A DNA stretch of 64,000 nt, taken from contig CAVOHB010000014.1 in assembly GCA_963695705.1 (NCBI GenBank), forward strand, positions 1 through 64,000, read 5' to 3'. The notes beneath the pieces are model-generated. The model saw only the letters and a program-made list of their open reading frames with translations, searched no databases and had not been told where the DNA came from. Source of the DNA: JBKPNJ01 sp963695705. Lineage in GTDB: Bacteria > Actinomycetota > Actinomycetes > Propionibacteriales > Nocardioidaceae. Below are positions 10,135 to 19,280 of the stretch, piece by piece. A program made the translations under genes and the position numbers. Each line of letters starts with the position of its first letter. The first letter of the stretch is position 1.

Positions 10135-11427
10135 TCACCTCGACTTCGGCACGCGCGTCAGGTTCAGTTCGGCCCGACGGTGCAGGACTGCACGCTCGCT
10201 CTCGTTTCTGGTGCGCGCGGCCGCCTCGGTGAACGCCTCGCTCGCCTGCGCGTGTTGCCCGGCCCGTTCGAGCAGGTCTCCGCGCACACTCGGCACGAGC
10301 GGCGAGTCGCCGAGCTCCCGTGCGTCCAGCTCCTCCAGCACGGCAAGCCCCGCGTCCGGGCCGAACGCCCGCCCGTGCGCCACCGCCCGGTTCACCTCGA
10401 CGACCGGTCCCGGCGCGGCGTCGGCCAGGACGTCGTACAGAGTCGCGATCCGGCGCCAACTCGTCTCCTCGGCACTGGCTGCGCGGGCGTGCTGGGCGGC
10501 GATCGAGGCCTGCAAGAAGTACTTCCCGACCGGCTTCCCGCGCGCGGCCAGCTGCTCGGCCCGCTGCAGGGCGGCCATCCCGCGCCGGATCAGCAACTGG
10601 TCCCACCGCGTCCGGTCCTGCGCCTCCAGCAGGACCGGCGCGCCGTGCTCATCGAGCCGGGCGGCCATCCGCGAGCCCTGGATCTCCAGCAGCGCCTGCA
10701 GGCCGAGCACCTCGGGCTCGTCGGGAGCGACGGCGACCAGCATGCGCGCGAGCCGCATCGCCTCAGTCGCCAGGTCGGGGCGCATCCAGTCCTCGCCAGC
10801 GGTGGCTGTGTAGCCCTCGTTGAAGATCAGGTAGATCACGGCCATCACGTCGTCGAGACGCCTGGTCCGCTCCTGCCCGGTGGGCAGCTCGAACTCGGCG
10901 TGAGCCGCGGACAGGGTGCTCTTGGCTCGCGAGATGCGCTGGCCCATGGAGGATTCGGTGGCCAGGAACCCGCGGGCGATCTCGGCGGTGGTGAGTCCGC
11001 CAACCAGGCGCAGCGTCAGCGCGGCCCGGGACTCGGCAGTCAGGGAGGGGTGGCAGGACAAGAAGATGAGCCGCAGAACGTCGTCCTCGATGTAGTCGAC
11101 CTGGCCGTCGAGGTCGGGCATCTCCTCCTCCTCTCCCCCGCGGGCGTGTTCGAGCTCCGCGATCTTGCGGCGAAGGCTGTCGGCGCGCCGGAAGTGGTCG
11201 ATGCCGCGCCGCTTCGCGATGGTCATCAGCCACGCGATCGGGTTCTCCGGTACGCCGGTTGTTGGCCACCGCTCGAGCGCGGCCACGAGTGCGTCCTGCG
11301 CAAGGTCCTCGGCGAGCTCCACATCGCGGGTCATCCGGGTGAGAGCACCGACGAGGCGGGCCGACTCGGCCCGCCACGCGGTGAGGATGGCCTCGGTCGG
11401 GTCATCCGCAATGGTCTCTGCCGGCAC
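10135..11427 (-). CDS. ECF sigma factor with long C-terminal extension (ECF42-like, DUF6596 type)
   Basis: The 430-residue protein starts at a GTG. Residues about 15-85 match sigma-70 region 2 (LAQDALVAALERW, then a helix ending RRGIDHFRRADSLRRK). Residues about 130-180 are region 4 (ALTLRLVGGLTTAEIARGFL, ISRAKSTL). The remaining 250 residues form an alpha-helical TPR-like extension (YLIFNEGYTA, LLEIQGSRMAARLDEHG, GPVVEVNRAVAHGRAFGPDAGL). This is the layout of ECF42-type factors, which lack a classic anti-sigma factor, depend on the extension for activity, and sit beside a YCII/DGPF-domain gene. That partner is exactly what lies 23 bases upstream, so the pair is co-transcribed. It ends convergent with the propeller gene, about 100 bases away. 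Confidence 0.9.
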   Translation of the reverse strand: MPAETIADDPTEAILTAWRAESARLVGALTRMTRDVELAEDLAQDALVAALERWPTTGVPENPIAWLMTIAKRRGIDHFRRADSLRRKIAELEHARGGEEEEMPDLDGQVDYIEDDVLRLIFLSCHPSLTAESRAALTLRLVGGLTTAEIARGFLATESSMGQRISRAKSTLSAAHAEFELPTGQERTRRLDDVMAVIYLIFNEGYTATAGEDWMRPDLATEAMRLARMLVAVAPDEPEVLGLQALLEIQGSRMAARLDEHGAPVLLEAQDRTRWDQLLIRRGMAALQRAEQLAARGKPVGKYFLQASIAAQHARAASAEETSWRRIATLYDVLADAAPGPVVEVNRAVAHGRAFGPDAGLAVLEELDARELGDSPLVPSVRGDLLERAGQHAQASEAFTEAAARTRNESERAVLHRRAELNLTRVPKSR

Positions 11428-11450
11428 GATGCCAGCGTAGTGAGTCCCGT

Positions 11451-11825
11451 TCAGTCGCCGGGGGCCTCCGGGCCTTCGGAGATCTGGCGCAGGGTCGAGA
11501 TCACGGTGACCTCGGGCCAGTACTTCGCGTGCAGCTCGGCGAACTCCTGCTGATCGGCCACGGCCTCCTCGACGGTGTCGTACTGCATGATGGCCCAGCC
11601 GCCGACGACCTCCTTGGCCTCGGCGTACGGTCCGTCGACCCGGCTGACCTCGCCCTGGCGGACCACGAAGTTCACGGCGTCCTCAGTCCCGTACAGACCG
11701 CCGCCGTCGAGGAACACACCCTTGGCGGCCCGTTCGCCGATGTAGGCGTCCATCGCGTCGAACAGCGCCTGCGGCGGCGTGCCGACACCCTCTTCCATCC
11801 GCACGAATCCCATGAAACGCGGCAT
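11451..11825 (-). CDS. YCII-related (DGPF) domain protein, partner of the ECF sigma factor
   Basis: The start is the ATG at 11825 (MPRFMGFVRMEEG), with AGGAG 9 bases upstream. Longer open sequence upstream has no good start. The 124-residue protein has the family pattern: PRFMGF at the N-terminus, GGGLYGTEDAV in the middle, then VDGPYAEAKEVVGGWAIMQ, the DGPF-type signature with a conserved Asp-Gly-Pro turn. These small alpha/beta-barrel-like proteins are nearly always the first gene of an operon with an ECF42 sigma factor. Their activity is not established. The gene is intact and first in the two-gene operon. Confidence 0.88.
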   Translation of the reverse strand: MPRFMGFVRMEEGVGTPPQALFDAMDAYIGERAAKGVFLDGGGLYGTEDAVNFVVRQGEVSRVDGPYAEAKEVVGGWAIMQYDTVEEAVADQQEFAELHAKYWPEVTVISTLRQISEGPEAPGD

Positions 11826-12030
11826 CTTGATCACTCCTACTGGTTGTCGGGGAGTTGCTTGTCGCACGTACGTCGAACGGCTACCAGGCTCTTCGACATC
11901 GACCATCAAAGTCTTTCAAACTAGCCGCCATCCTGCGTGACGGCACCAGGCGCCGGTAAAGCGCCTCGGCACCGGAACCGCCCGCCAGGTCACCTGAGCG
12001 AATCGCGCTTGACTCGATAACGTGCCACCC

Positions 12031-12465
12031 ATGCCCATCAAACTAGAGAACGTCGGAATCGCCGTCCGCGACCTCGAAGCGACGATCGCCTTCTTCACCG
12101 ACCTCGGGCTGACCGTCCTCGGCCGTGACACGGTCAGTGGAGAGTGGACCGACACCGCGGTCGGCCTCGACGGCAACCACGCCAACATCGCCATGCTCCA
12201 GACGCCAGACGGTAACGGTCGCCTCGAGCTCTTCGAGTACATCCACCCCGACGCGATCGAGACGGAACCCACCCTGCCTAACGAGATCGGCATGCACCGC
12301 GTCGCCTTCTCGGTCGACGACATCGACGAGGCCCTCGAGATCGCCGCGAGGCACGGCTGCCACCCGCTGCGCGGCGTGGCGACCTACGGGGACGTCTACA
12401 AGCTCACCTACGTCCGCGGCCCCAGCGGCATCCTGGTGATGCTCGCCGAGGAGCTGAAGACCTAA
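12031..12465 (+). CDS. VOC-family (glyoxalase/bleomycin-resistance fold) protein
   Basis: The protein has 144 residues from the ATG at 12031 (a GTG nine bases earlier is possible but has no better ribosome site). It is a paired beta-alpha-beta-beta-beta protein: IKLENVGIAVRDLEATIAFF opens module 1 and MHRVAFSVDDIDEALEIAA opens module 2, with RLELFEYI and GILVMLAEEL as the closing strands. Candidate metal ligands are the Glu of RLELFEY, the His of GMHRVAF and the Glu near the C-terminus. It could be a glyoxalase I-like, epimerase-like or drug-binding member, and the sequence does not decide. It stands alone on the plus strand, divergent from the sigma operon. Confidence 0.8.
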   Translation: MPIKLENVGIAVRDLEATIAFFTDLGLTVLGRDTVSGEWTDTAVGLDGNHANIAMLQTPDGNGRLELFEYIHPDAIETEPTLPNEIGMHRVAFSVDDIDEALEIAARHGCHPLRGVATYGDVYKLTYVRGPSGILVMLAEELKT

Positions 12466-12619
12466 CCAGGGGTCGATCCTCTTCCGGCGCCCGGGGTTAC
12501 CGCCCACGTTCGGGCTGGCTGCCGGCGTTGACCGATCATCAGAATCGTGGCGATGCGATGACTTCGGTTCGCCTCACCGGTCGATACAAGGAACCGATCT
12601 CGGACGGAAGGAGCACACC

Positions 12620-13249
12620 ATGGGGAAGGTCGTCGCCAATGCGTCGATGTCGCTGGATGGCTACATCGCCAAGCACGACAACACGATCGGTCGGCTCTTC
12701 GACTGGTTGCAGAACGGCGAGGTCGAGGTCCGCACCGTCGATGACCGCATCACCTTGCACATGAGCCAGTCCAGCGCCGAGTACTGGCGCACGTGGGTTG
12801 ACGGGCTGGGTGCGTTGGTGTGCGGGCGCACGCTGTTTGACTTCACCGGCGGATGGGACGGGATGCATACGATCGGAGTGCCTGTGGTGGTGGTGTCCCA
12901 CCAGATCCCGACAGACTGGATCGAGGCTCACCCGGACGCTCCGTTCCACTTCGTGACCGACGGCGTGGCGGCTGCGGTTGCGAAGGCACAGGAGATCGCC
13001 GGCGAACGCACCGTAGCGGTGACGGCCGGCACCATTGCGCGGCAGTGCCTCGAGCTCGGCCTGCTGGACGAAGTCGCCGTTGACCTGGTGCCCGTGGTCA
13101 TGGGCCAGGGTCGCCCCTTCTTCGGGGAGTTGGCGACAGACGATGCTCCTCTGGGCGACCCGATCACGTGCGTGCAAGGTGATCGCGTCACCCACCTCGT
13201 GTTCCCGGTGGCGAAGTCATCGACGCAGTCGCTGGAGGGGCAAGGATGA
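12620..13249 (+). CDS. RibD C-terminal/dihydrofolate-reductase-like family protein
   Basis: The start is the ATG at 12620 with GAAGGAG 8 bases upstream. The 209-residue protein begins GKVVANASMSLDGYIA, the usual opening of this NADPH-dependent reductase-fold family. It continues with ALVCGRTLFDFTGGWDG (the Gly-Arg-Thr turn) and later TVAVTAGTIARQCLELGLLDE followed by LVPVVMGQGRPFF, which match the nucleotide-binding and C-terminal motifs. Substrates in this family are mostly unknown. The stop codon overlaps the start of the next gene by four bases (ATGA), so the two are co-translated. Confidence 0.85.
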   Translation: MGKVVANASMSLDGYIAKHDNTIGRLFDWLQNGEVEVRTVDDRITLHMSQSSAEYWRTWVDGLGALVCGRTLFDFTGGWDGMHTIGVPVVVVSHQIPTDWIEAHPDAPFHFVTDGVAAAVAKAQEIAGERTVAVTAGTIARQCLELGLLDEVAVDLVPVVMGQGRPFFGELATDDAPLGDPITCVQGDRVTHLVFPVAKSSTQSLEGQG

Positions 13250-13691
13250 GGACGCTGCACGTCGGGCTCCGCGTAGCGGACCTCGATCGTTCGCTCGCGT
13301 TCTACCAGAACCTCGGGTACGACGTCGTCGGTACGGTGCCCGAGACCGAGTTCGGCAGTCTGACGATGCTGAAGCTGCCGAGCGATCCGTTCGTCAGCCT
13401 CGAGCTCGTCCACGATCCCGGTGTGGGGACCAGTCACCCCGGGGGGTCTCAACCACCTCGTCATCCAGGTGCGAGGCCTTGCACGATACGGTCGCTCGCC
13501 TCGCTGCGCTCGGCATCGAAGCGGAGGAGCCCAGCTCGCCGAGCGGCTCCGAGGACTTCTGGACGACCTGGCTGACTGATCCCGACGGCTACCGGATCGA
13601 GCTCGTCCAGTGGCCTCCGGCTCATTCCGACGGCCTGACATCTGCTGACTTCCCGGAACAGTCGCCGCCAGCGGCACACAGGCCACCACCG
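13246..13691 (+). pseudogene. VOC-family (glyoxalase-fold) protein with two frameshifts
   Basis: The protein begins MRTLHVGLRVADLDRSLAFY and reads cleanly to SHPGG at about 13446, where a run of six G carries one base too many. The next frame gives LNHLVIQV, and a second surplus base near 13472 moves it on to EALHDTVARLAALGIEAEE and DPDGYRIELVQWPP, the usual C-terminal strand of the family. Two one-base deletions therefore restore a normal protein of about 130 residues. In the repaired frame there is no stop before the next gene, so the true end is uncertain. The start overlaps the reductase-like gene upstream by ATGA. Likely a sequencing artefact rather than decay. Confidence 0.7.
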
Positions 13692-14523
13692 TTGAGCGCC
13701 ACGCTGGCTCGCAGGATGTTCGACCTCGTCGAGCCGATCGGGGTCATTCCCTACTCGGCTGACGAACCCAACGAGGCGATGTTCGCCCTGGGCTTCACCA
13801 ACTACTGGGACACCTACTTCGCCGGCCGGGCGGCCCCGCTCGGCAGCTCTGTGCCCGCCGGACGTCGTCCACGCGCTCTTCTACAACTTCGCCCCGGGCG
13901 AGGTGGCCCGCCACATCCCGAAGGTCTGGAGCACGACCACACCGGAGGCGGCGATCGCCGCCCGCCAGCAGGGCTGCGTCAACGCGCTGCGCCGGATCCT
14001 CGGCGACCTCGTCGACACGCCAGACTTCACCCGAGCCGTCGAACTGCTCACCAAGGCAGCCACCAGCGCCCCCCTCGAAGGCCGCCCCATGTACGCCGCG
14101 CTGCGGGCACTCCCCCTCCCGGAGGAGCCGGTGGCCCGCCTCTTCCACGCCGCCTCACTGCTGCGCGAGCACCGAGGCGACGGGCACATCGCCGCCCTCA
14201 TGGCTGAGGGCATCGGCGGCCTCGAGGCCCACGTCCTGCTCGCCCTCGACCTGGGGATCCCGGCTCCGACGTTCGGCCGGATCCACCACCTCCCCTCCGC
14301 GCTGCTGACCGACCTGATCGACGGGATGAAGGCTCGGGGACTCGTCAAGGACGAGACGACGTTCACCCCCGCCGGCCGGCAGGTCAAGAACCGCGTCGAG
14401 ACGCTGACCGACGAGCTCGCCGTCGTGCCGTACCAGGTCCTCGAAACAGCCGAGCTCGACGAGCTGATCGCTGCTCTCGAACCGCTCGCGCAGAAACTCA
14501 TCGCCGCTCAGGACTGGGGCTGA
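13692..14523 (+). pseudogene. SCO6745-family helix-turn-helix protein, one frameshift
   Basis: The N-terminal part (LARRMFDLVEPIGVIPYSAD, then NEAMFALGFTNYWDTYF) lies in the frame left by the preceding gene. After one surplus base near 13858 the frame passes to VVHALFYNFAPGEVARHIP and continues unbroken to 14523. The joined protein of about 275 residues matches the SCO6745 family, actinobacterial proteins that end in a winged-helix region (here GLVKDETTFTPAGRQVKNRV). The start is probably the TTG at 13692. The role is thought to be regulatory but is not established. Confidence 0.7.
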
Positions 14524-14668
14524 GCCTCGCGCCGAAAGCTGGTGGCGTTGTCGCGACTAAGCCTCGGAGGTCATCCCAGTGCAACCGGCCGGTCGAACAC
14601 AACGGGCGGACCGTGCAGAAAAGGAACGGGACTGCTGACCGGTGACGACGTCCTCGGGATCGGAATCC

Positions 14669-15946
14669 TCATCCGCTGCCACAGTGATACAGGGCAGCCA
14701 GCGCCAGTGCTCGGGTCGCGGTCATCACCTCGTCGATGGGAACGAATTCACGGGGTCCGTGCGCCACCCCGGCGTCCCCCGGACCGTAATGCACCGTCGG
14801 GACCCCGCCGATGTTCGTCATCAGCCGCAGATCGCTCCCGTAAGGCGTCGCCCAGGTCTGCTGTGCATGCGTCGACACCGAGGTGTGTGCCCGACGGACG
14901 TCGGCGACGACCTGACTATCGAGAGCCGTCAGCCCTGGCGCAAAGACCCCGCCGCGCCATTCGACTTCAGCAGGATGGTGTCGCAACCAGTCGTCCGACT
15001 GGCATGCACGCCGGATCGCCTCGACGAAGACCGCGCGAGCATCGTCGACGTTCTCACCCAGCGCTACGCCGTATCGACCGTCGGCGACGAGCTCGTCAGG
15101 TACCGATGATGCCCACGATCCCGAGTGGACCACACCGATCTCAATGGCGACGGGGATCTCCCATCGGGACATCAGCGGGTGCTTGACGGCGTTTCGTTCG
15201 GCCTCGAGCTGGCGAAGCGCACGGAAGACCGGCCAGAACTTTTCGACCGCGCTCACACCCGATGACCGACGAGCGGCATGTGTCGCGCGGCCCGGTATGC
15301 GCAGGCGGAACGTCAGTGACCCACAGCTGCCCGGTGCGAGATCCAAGGACGTGGGCTCGGGGATCACACAGGAGTCTGCGCGCCACCCACGTTGCAGCAT
15401 GGCGTAGGTTCCCAGCCCTCCGTCCTCCTCACCCTGCACGCATGCCAGCAGCACGTCCCCGCGTAGCGGCACCTTGAGCATGGCGAGCGTGCGCACCGCC
15501 CAGAGCGCGGCCACCAGGCCTCCTTTCATGTCGCACGCTCCGCGCCCGTATACGGACGAGCCGTCAGCGCTGCCGGCGAACGGCGCAATCTCTCCCCATG
15601 CTCGGAGGTCACCAGCTGGCACGACGTCGACATGGCTGTTGAACATCAGCGACCGACCGTCGCCCCGTCCGGGGAGCGTGGCCACCAGCCCCCAGGCTTC
15701 ATCGCGGTCCACCTCCACACCCGGAAAGTCGGGAGCGCGGAGCGTGTCAGCGAGCGGGATCCGCCAGTGGTCGATGTCGAGGCCGATACCGCTGAACCGA
15801 GCCCAGAGGTCGGACTGGATGCTGTTCTCCGCCTCCGAACCCGAGACGCTCGGAATGCGCACCAGAGCGCACAAGGTCTCCACGATGTCATCGGTGTGAT
15901 CGTCGACGTACTCCAGCACGCGAGAGCGCCAATCGGCAGCGTTCAC
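14669..15946 (-). CDS. M20-family metallopeptidase (ArgE/DapE/carboxypeptidase type)
   Basis: The GTG start at 15946 overlaps the upstream stop codon by four bases, giving 425 residues. Zinc-site motifs are complete. MFNSHVDVVP supplies His105 and catalytic-support Asp107, GRGACDMKGG supplies bridging Asp139, and QGEEDGG supplies catalytic Glu173 with ligand Glu174. A C-terminal HYGPGDAGVAHGPREFVP supplies the last His. A dimerisation lid lies between. The enzyme hydrolyses an amide bond of a small peptide or N-acyl amino acid. Context (oligopeptide transporter ATPase, M28 peptidase, XRE-cupin regulator) points to use of imported peptides. Confidence 0.88.
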   Translation of the reverse strand: MNAADWRSRVLEYVDDHTDDIVETLCALVRIPSVSGSEAENSIQSDLWARFSGIGLDIDHWRIPLADTLRAPDFPGVEVDRDEAWGLVATLPGRGDGRSLMFNSHVDVVPAGDLRAWGEIAPFAGSADGSSVYGRGACDMKGGLVAALWAVRTLAMLKVPLRGDVLLACVQGEEDGGLGTYAMLQRGWRADSCVIPEPTSLDLAPGSCGSLTFRLRIPGRATHAARRSSGVSAVEKFWPVFRALRQLEAERNAVKHPLMSRWEIPVAIEIGVVHSGSWASSVPDELVADGRYGVALGENVDDARAVFVEAIRRACQSDDWLRHHPAEVEWRGGVFAPGLTALDSQVVADVRRAHTSVSTHAQQTWATPYGSDLRLMTNIGGVPTVHYGPGDAGVAHGPREFVPIDEVMTATRALALAALYHCGSG

Positions 15947-16386
15947 GTGTCGACCAGGGGGTAGTGGCAGGCGGCGGTCCGGCCGGGTGGACCGTGCTGG
16001 ATCAGCAGGGGTTCCTCGGCCACGCACAGGTCCGTCGAGTAGCGGCAGCGCGGATGGAACCGACAGCCTGACGGCGGGGAGACCGGGCTCGGCACGTCGC
16101 CCTGCAACACGATCCGTTCGCGGTTGGCGCGTCGGGAGACCACCGGTGAGGGAACGGAGGAGAGTAGGGCCTCGGTGTAAGGATGCATCGGCGCGTGTGC
16201 GACGGCCTCGGCTGCCCCGACCTCGACGATCTTGCCCAGGTACATGACCGCGATACGGTCCGAGATCTGCCTCACGACGGACAGATCGTGCGCGATGAAC
16301 ACGTACGCCAGGCCGAACGTCTCCTGCAGTTCGGCGAAGAGGTTGATGATCTGCGCCTGGATCGAGACGTCGAGAGCCGACACCGG
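15943..16386 (-). pseudogene. C-terminal half of an oligopeptide/dipeptide ABC transporter ATPase (DppF/OppF type)
   Basis: Only the last 147 residues remain. They start at PVSALDVSIQAQIINLF, the D-loop region that follows Walker B, then AYVFIAHDLSVVRQISDRI (H-loop), and end with the oligopeptide-family tail GCRFHPRCRYSTDLC. Walker A, Q-loop and signature are absent. The fragment begins abruptly at about 16386, where another gene's sequence takes over in a different frame, so it has no start codon. It is not functional as seen. Its stop overlaps the M20 peptidase start (GTGA), showing it was the gene before it in an operon. Confidence 0.85.
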
Positions 16387-16580
16387 CCGATGTCCCGAAG
16401 CTTCGTACTGACGAAGGCTGCGACATCTTGGTCCTCCGGCGTACCGGTGTTCCGGAAGCCGAGCGGGCTCGACCCGATGGCGGTGAGGTTTTCGACCACG
16501 AACCGGATGTAGCTCGGCTCGATCGGCAGTCCGCGAACGGCCGCGAGGAGGTCTTCGGGCACGTCGGAGGCCCTGGTCAT
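16387..16580 (-). pseudogene. N-terminal fragment of an M28-type peptidase-like protein
   Basis: From the ATG at 16580 about 64 residues read as the N-terminus of a peptidase: LPIEPSYIRFVVENLTAIGS, then GFRNTGTPEDQDVAAFVSTK, the opening that precedes the catalytic domain in M28 aminopeptidases. At about 16387 the sequence switches to the end of an ABC ATPase gene in another frame, and the open frame runs out at 16272 in nonsense. The ATG overlaps the TGA of the upstream regulator gene. The family call rests on a short fragment and is moderate. Confidence 0.5.
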
Positions 16581-17209
16581 GGCTGGCCCTCGCGGACGGC
16601 GCTCCTGCGACCGGAGAACAGGGACTCGGCGTCGCCGACCGAGGGGGCGTGGTCGGGCAGGGTGTCCGCCCACACGCTGACGCACTCCTCGTCGCCCACC
16701 ACCGTGAACGTGTGCGGCTGGCCACTGATGAACCAGATGCTGTCGCCGGTCTCGAGGCGGTGGGTCTGCGACCCGACGGTGACGTCCATGCACCCGCTGA
16801 GGACGACGCAGCTTTCCTCGCCTGCGTGTGACACCGACTCGCGCACGGGGCCATCGCCGGGTTGTAGGAAGAGGAAGAACAGGTCGAACCTGCGCTGCGA
16901 GCTGCGGGTGACGGCTTCATAACGGGCCCGCTTGTGGACCATCACCGTCCGCTCGTTCGCCCGGGTGATGTTGACCGTCGGTGCGGGCTCGGCCGCGAAG
17001 AAGTCGAACAGCGATGCGTTCAGTGCCCGCCCGAGACTCCACAACGTTCCGAGGGAGGGCTCGGTGCGCCCGGACTCGAACTGGCTGAGTGCGGACTGGC
17101 TGACACCCACCTGCTGGCTGAGCCGGCTCAGCGTCAGACCCTCCCGGTGCCTGAGCTCCCGTAACAGCTTGCCGAGCGTCCGCCGCGTGTCCTCATCCAG
17201 GCTACTCAC
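16577..17209 (-). CDS. XRE-family regulator with C-terminal cupin domain
   Basis: The 210-residue protein starts at a GTG. Residues about 8-65 form the helix-turn-helix (GKLLRELRHREGLTLSRLSQ, QVGVSQSALSQFESGRTEP). Residues about 115-190 form a small cupin (ESVSHAGEESCVVLSGCMDV, RLETGDSIWFISGQPHTF). This SutR/PuuR-like architecture senses a small molecule in the cupin and regulates amine, amino acid or peptide catabolism. The stop overlaps the following peptidase start, so it heads the operon and is probably autoregulated. Confidence 0.88.
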   Translation of the reverse strand: MSSLDEDTRRTLGKLLRELRHREGLTLSRLSQQVGVSQSALSQFESGRTEPSLGTLWSLGRALNASLFDFFAAEPAPTVNITRANERTVMVHKRARYEAVTRSSQRRFDLFFLFLQPGDGPVRESVSHAGEESCVVLSGCMDVTVGSQTHRLETGDSIWFISGQPHTFTVVGDEECVSVWADTLPDHAPSVGDAESLFSGRRSAVREGQP

Positions 17210-17254
17210 GCCGTGTGGGTCCTCCGCAGAGACTTCAGTGATACTTGAGGAGTT

Positions 17255-17282
17255 ACAGTAGTGCTTATACTCGCATCGTCAA
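17255..17282 (-). promoter_or_regulatory. Candidate promoter for the XRE-cupin operon
   Basis: On the minus strand TTGACG (17282-17277) is followed after 16 bases by TACTGT (17260-17255), about 45 bases from the GTG start. AGTAT-type half-sites recur between here and the start, which would suit autoregulation. Found by eye, so weak. Confidence 0.3.
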
Positions 17283-17326
17283 GGATGCACCGGGTTGGTG
17301 CTTGGCAGACCGGCGGTGCCTGCCGA

Positions 17327-18074
17327 TCAGTTCTGGAAGATCAGCGCATCCAGATCCACCCGCGTGGTGGATGTGACGGTCACGGTGATGGTGTGCGACC
17401 CGGCGCTGTTGAACCGGTGCGCGAAGATCACTGCCCGAGGTGAGAAGAATCCTTGGGTGTCGACCGCCTGGTGCGACGAGCCCCAGGACACGTCGAGGGC
17501 GCCTCGGTCCGGGCCGTAGTCCCCGATCAGGGCAACCGAGCGGCCGTTGAACGTGTAGGTCGCGGTTGCCCCCGGCTGTGCGCTGTGGATCAGTGTCCCT
17601 CCCGACCAGGAGGCACGGCGTCCTCCGTACCAGCGCCCGGTCAACCGGAAGGCTTGTTGCTGTCGCAGGTGCGGGTGGTAGGTGGCGAAGTCGGCCCCCA
17701 GGTTGCCCGCCGCGTCATAGGCCGAGACCTGCGCATCCACCTCACCATTGAGGGCAATGCTCGGAGTCAACTCGCGGACAGCCGGGTTGTCGTTGACCTC
17801 ATAGGTGCCGACGTTGTTCACGTCCTGGTCGAAGATGTTGGCGATGGCGTCCAGGCTGGTGATGCCGGTGTCATCGGAGGCCGTGAACGTGATGCTGACC
17901 GGGCCGATCATCGGATTGAGCGTGTTGTCACCCAAGATCGTGTGGGTCGTGAACAGCAACCCTTGGTTGAGGGTGACCTGCGGTGCAGTGGAGTCGGTCG
18001 ACAGCCGCCGCCGGGCTGGCAAGGGACAGGGCCGAGAGCACGGCCACGACAGGAGCCAGGTTGCCGGATTTCAT
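17327..18074 (-). pseudogene. Secreted protein with Ig-like and jelly-roll (carbohydrate-binding-like) domains, one frameshift
   Basis: A signal peptide (MKSGNLAPVVAVLSALSLAS, then PAAAVD) starts at the ATG at 18074 with GAGAGGAAA upstream. Near 18002 one surplus base moves the frame, after which STAPQVTLNQGLLFTTHTIL continues to the stop. The middle (VSITFTASDDTGITSLDAIA) is an Ig-like fold seen in secreted actinobacterial proteins. The last 100 residues (WYGGRRASWSGGTLIHSA, GPDRGALDVSWG, SAGSHTITVTVT) follow the pattern of small jelly-roll domains attached to secreted enzymes. Removing one base gives an intact protein of about 248 residues. No catalytic domain is present. Confidence 0.65.
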
Positions 18075-18212
18075 CGGGATTTCCTCTCGCATGCATGCGC
18101 AGGTGCCTACGGGATGCTGATGAAGCGCATCTTCCGGCAATGCATCCATTGGTTCTGGCAGATCGGCCAAAGCGTGGAACGTCGTCACGCTCTGTAGCCA
18201 ACACAAGAGTCG

Positions 18213-19119
18213 CTAGTTCACCAAGCTTGCCGAGCCAGTGGACGCGATGGGGGTGGTCCAGTGCGACCGGCGTGCGCGGCCGGTCCCCTGTTGACCGCGC
18301 GGACGGGCCGGCTCGATCAGCGCACCACGCGTTAGTACCGCGAGGGAGATGAAGACGGTCTGCGTGCTGTGGACCGCGATGCTCATCCACGCGCTGCGGT
18401 ACCGCTTCGCGGGCAGCGCGAGGCTGAACGTGTCGATCAGGGCGGTGGGTATCACCCACGGCACGTGCAGGTGGTACATCGCGAACAGGAATCCGTTCGC
18501 CACCCAGTCCGCGCGTCCGAAGGCACCGTTCATCCGGGGGAGCAGGAAGCCCCGGAAGAAGAGCTCCTCACCGAGGACCGTGTTGAACAGCCCCATGACG
18601 AGCACCAGCGCGAACCATCCCCAGGACCCGTGGAAGAAGGCCTGGCCGGTACCCGACTGGAGGAAGACCGCGAAGTCCCTAGCGGCGGGGACGGGCAGGG
18701 CGGGGACGAACTGCTCGGCCGCGAACAACGCGACGAACGGCGTGATCATCCACCACACCCGCCCACCAACTCGCCCGGAGCGGGGACTGCGCGGAGAGCG
18801 AAGCCACAGCGCATCTCTCGAGAACCCGCCAGCGGAGGCTGCCCTGTTCTCGACGCACGAGGAGAAGGACGAATGCGCACTGCCACACGAGCCCGGCAGT
18901 CAGGCACGCGAGCAATGCCGACGCCAGCGGTGCCGGCCCGCCAAGGCCCCTGGCGATGAGCGGAGCGACCACCCAGGACAGCACGGCCATTGGTAAGGCC
19001 GCGGCTGCCCAGATCGCGATGATCGAGTACAACCGGTACTGCGGGATCGTGACAAGCGCAGGCGACGTGCCGGCGCCGGTGTCGTGGTACGTCGGGAGGC
19101 TAGGGTCTCGCACGGCCAT
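18213..19119 (-). pseudogene. CPBP-family intramembrane metalloprotease, copy 1, one frameshift
   Basis: The start is the ATG at 19119 (MAVRDPSLPTYHD) with GGAGAAG upstream. The protein reads through RREQGSLRWRVLE, then a surplus base near 18817 shifts the frame and it continues as DALWLRSPRSPRSGRVGGRV. Copy 2 at 47 kb has RREQGSLAW...DALWLRAPKDPKSGRVGG at the same place, which fixes the repair. Catalytic motifs of the family are present: GEELFFRGFLLPRM (Glu-Glu and Arg), FAMYHLH and a late His. About eight hydrophobic segments are seen. Family members process membrane substrates or maturate peptides. The C-terminal 35 residues are low-complexity and may include a second error. Divergent from the kinase-regulator pair. 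Confidence 0.75.
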
Positions 19120-19222
19120 GGCTCTTCTCCTGCCCAGGATGTGATCGGGCTTCGACGGTAGGAGGGACACCCCGTGTCGCGCGTCAGCACGCGTGATGAT
19201 TTGTCGTCGTCTTCGGGCACGA

Positions 19223-19238
19223 CCAGGAGTCGTCCTGG
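19223..19238. promoter_or_regulatory. Inverted repeat in the divergent CPBP/kinase promoter region
   Basis: CCAGGA-GTCG-TCCTGG is a perfect 6-base inverted repeat with a 4-base centre, in the 161-base gap between the divergent protease and kinase genes and 42 bases before the kinase ATG. Size and position suit a NarL-type response regulator dimer site. A matching site was not found in the paralogous gap at 47.9 kb. Confidence 0.3.
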
Positions 19239-19280
19239 AGGATGATGCTCACCGCCCCGGACGTGTCGTAGGTTGACGCC

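Noticed and set aside
10135..11427. Anti-sigma factor control of the ECF factor
   Set aside because: No membrane anti-sigma gene adjoins. The long C-terminal extension and YCII partner fit the ECF42 type instead.
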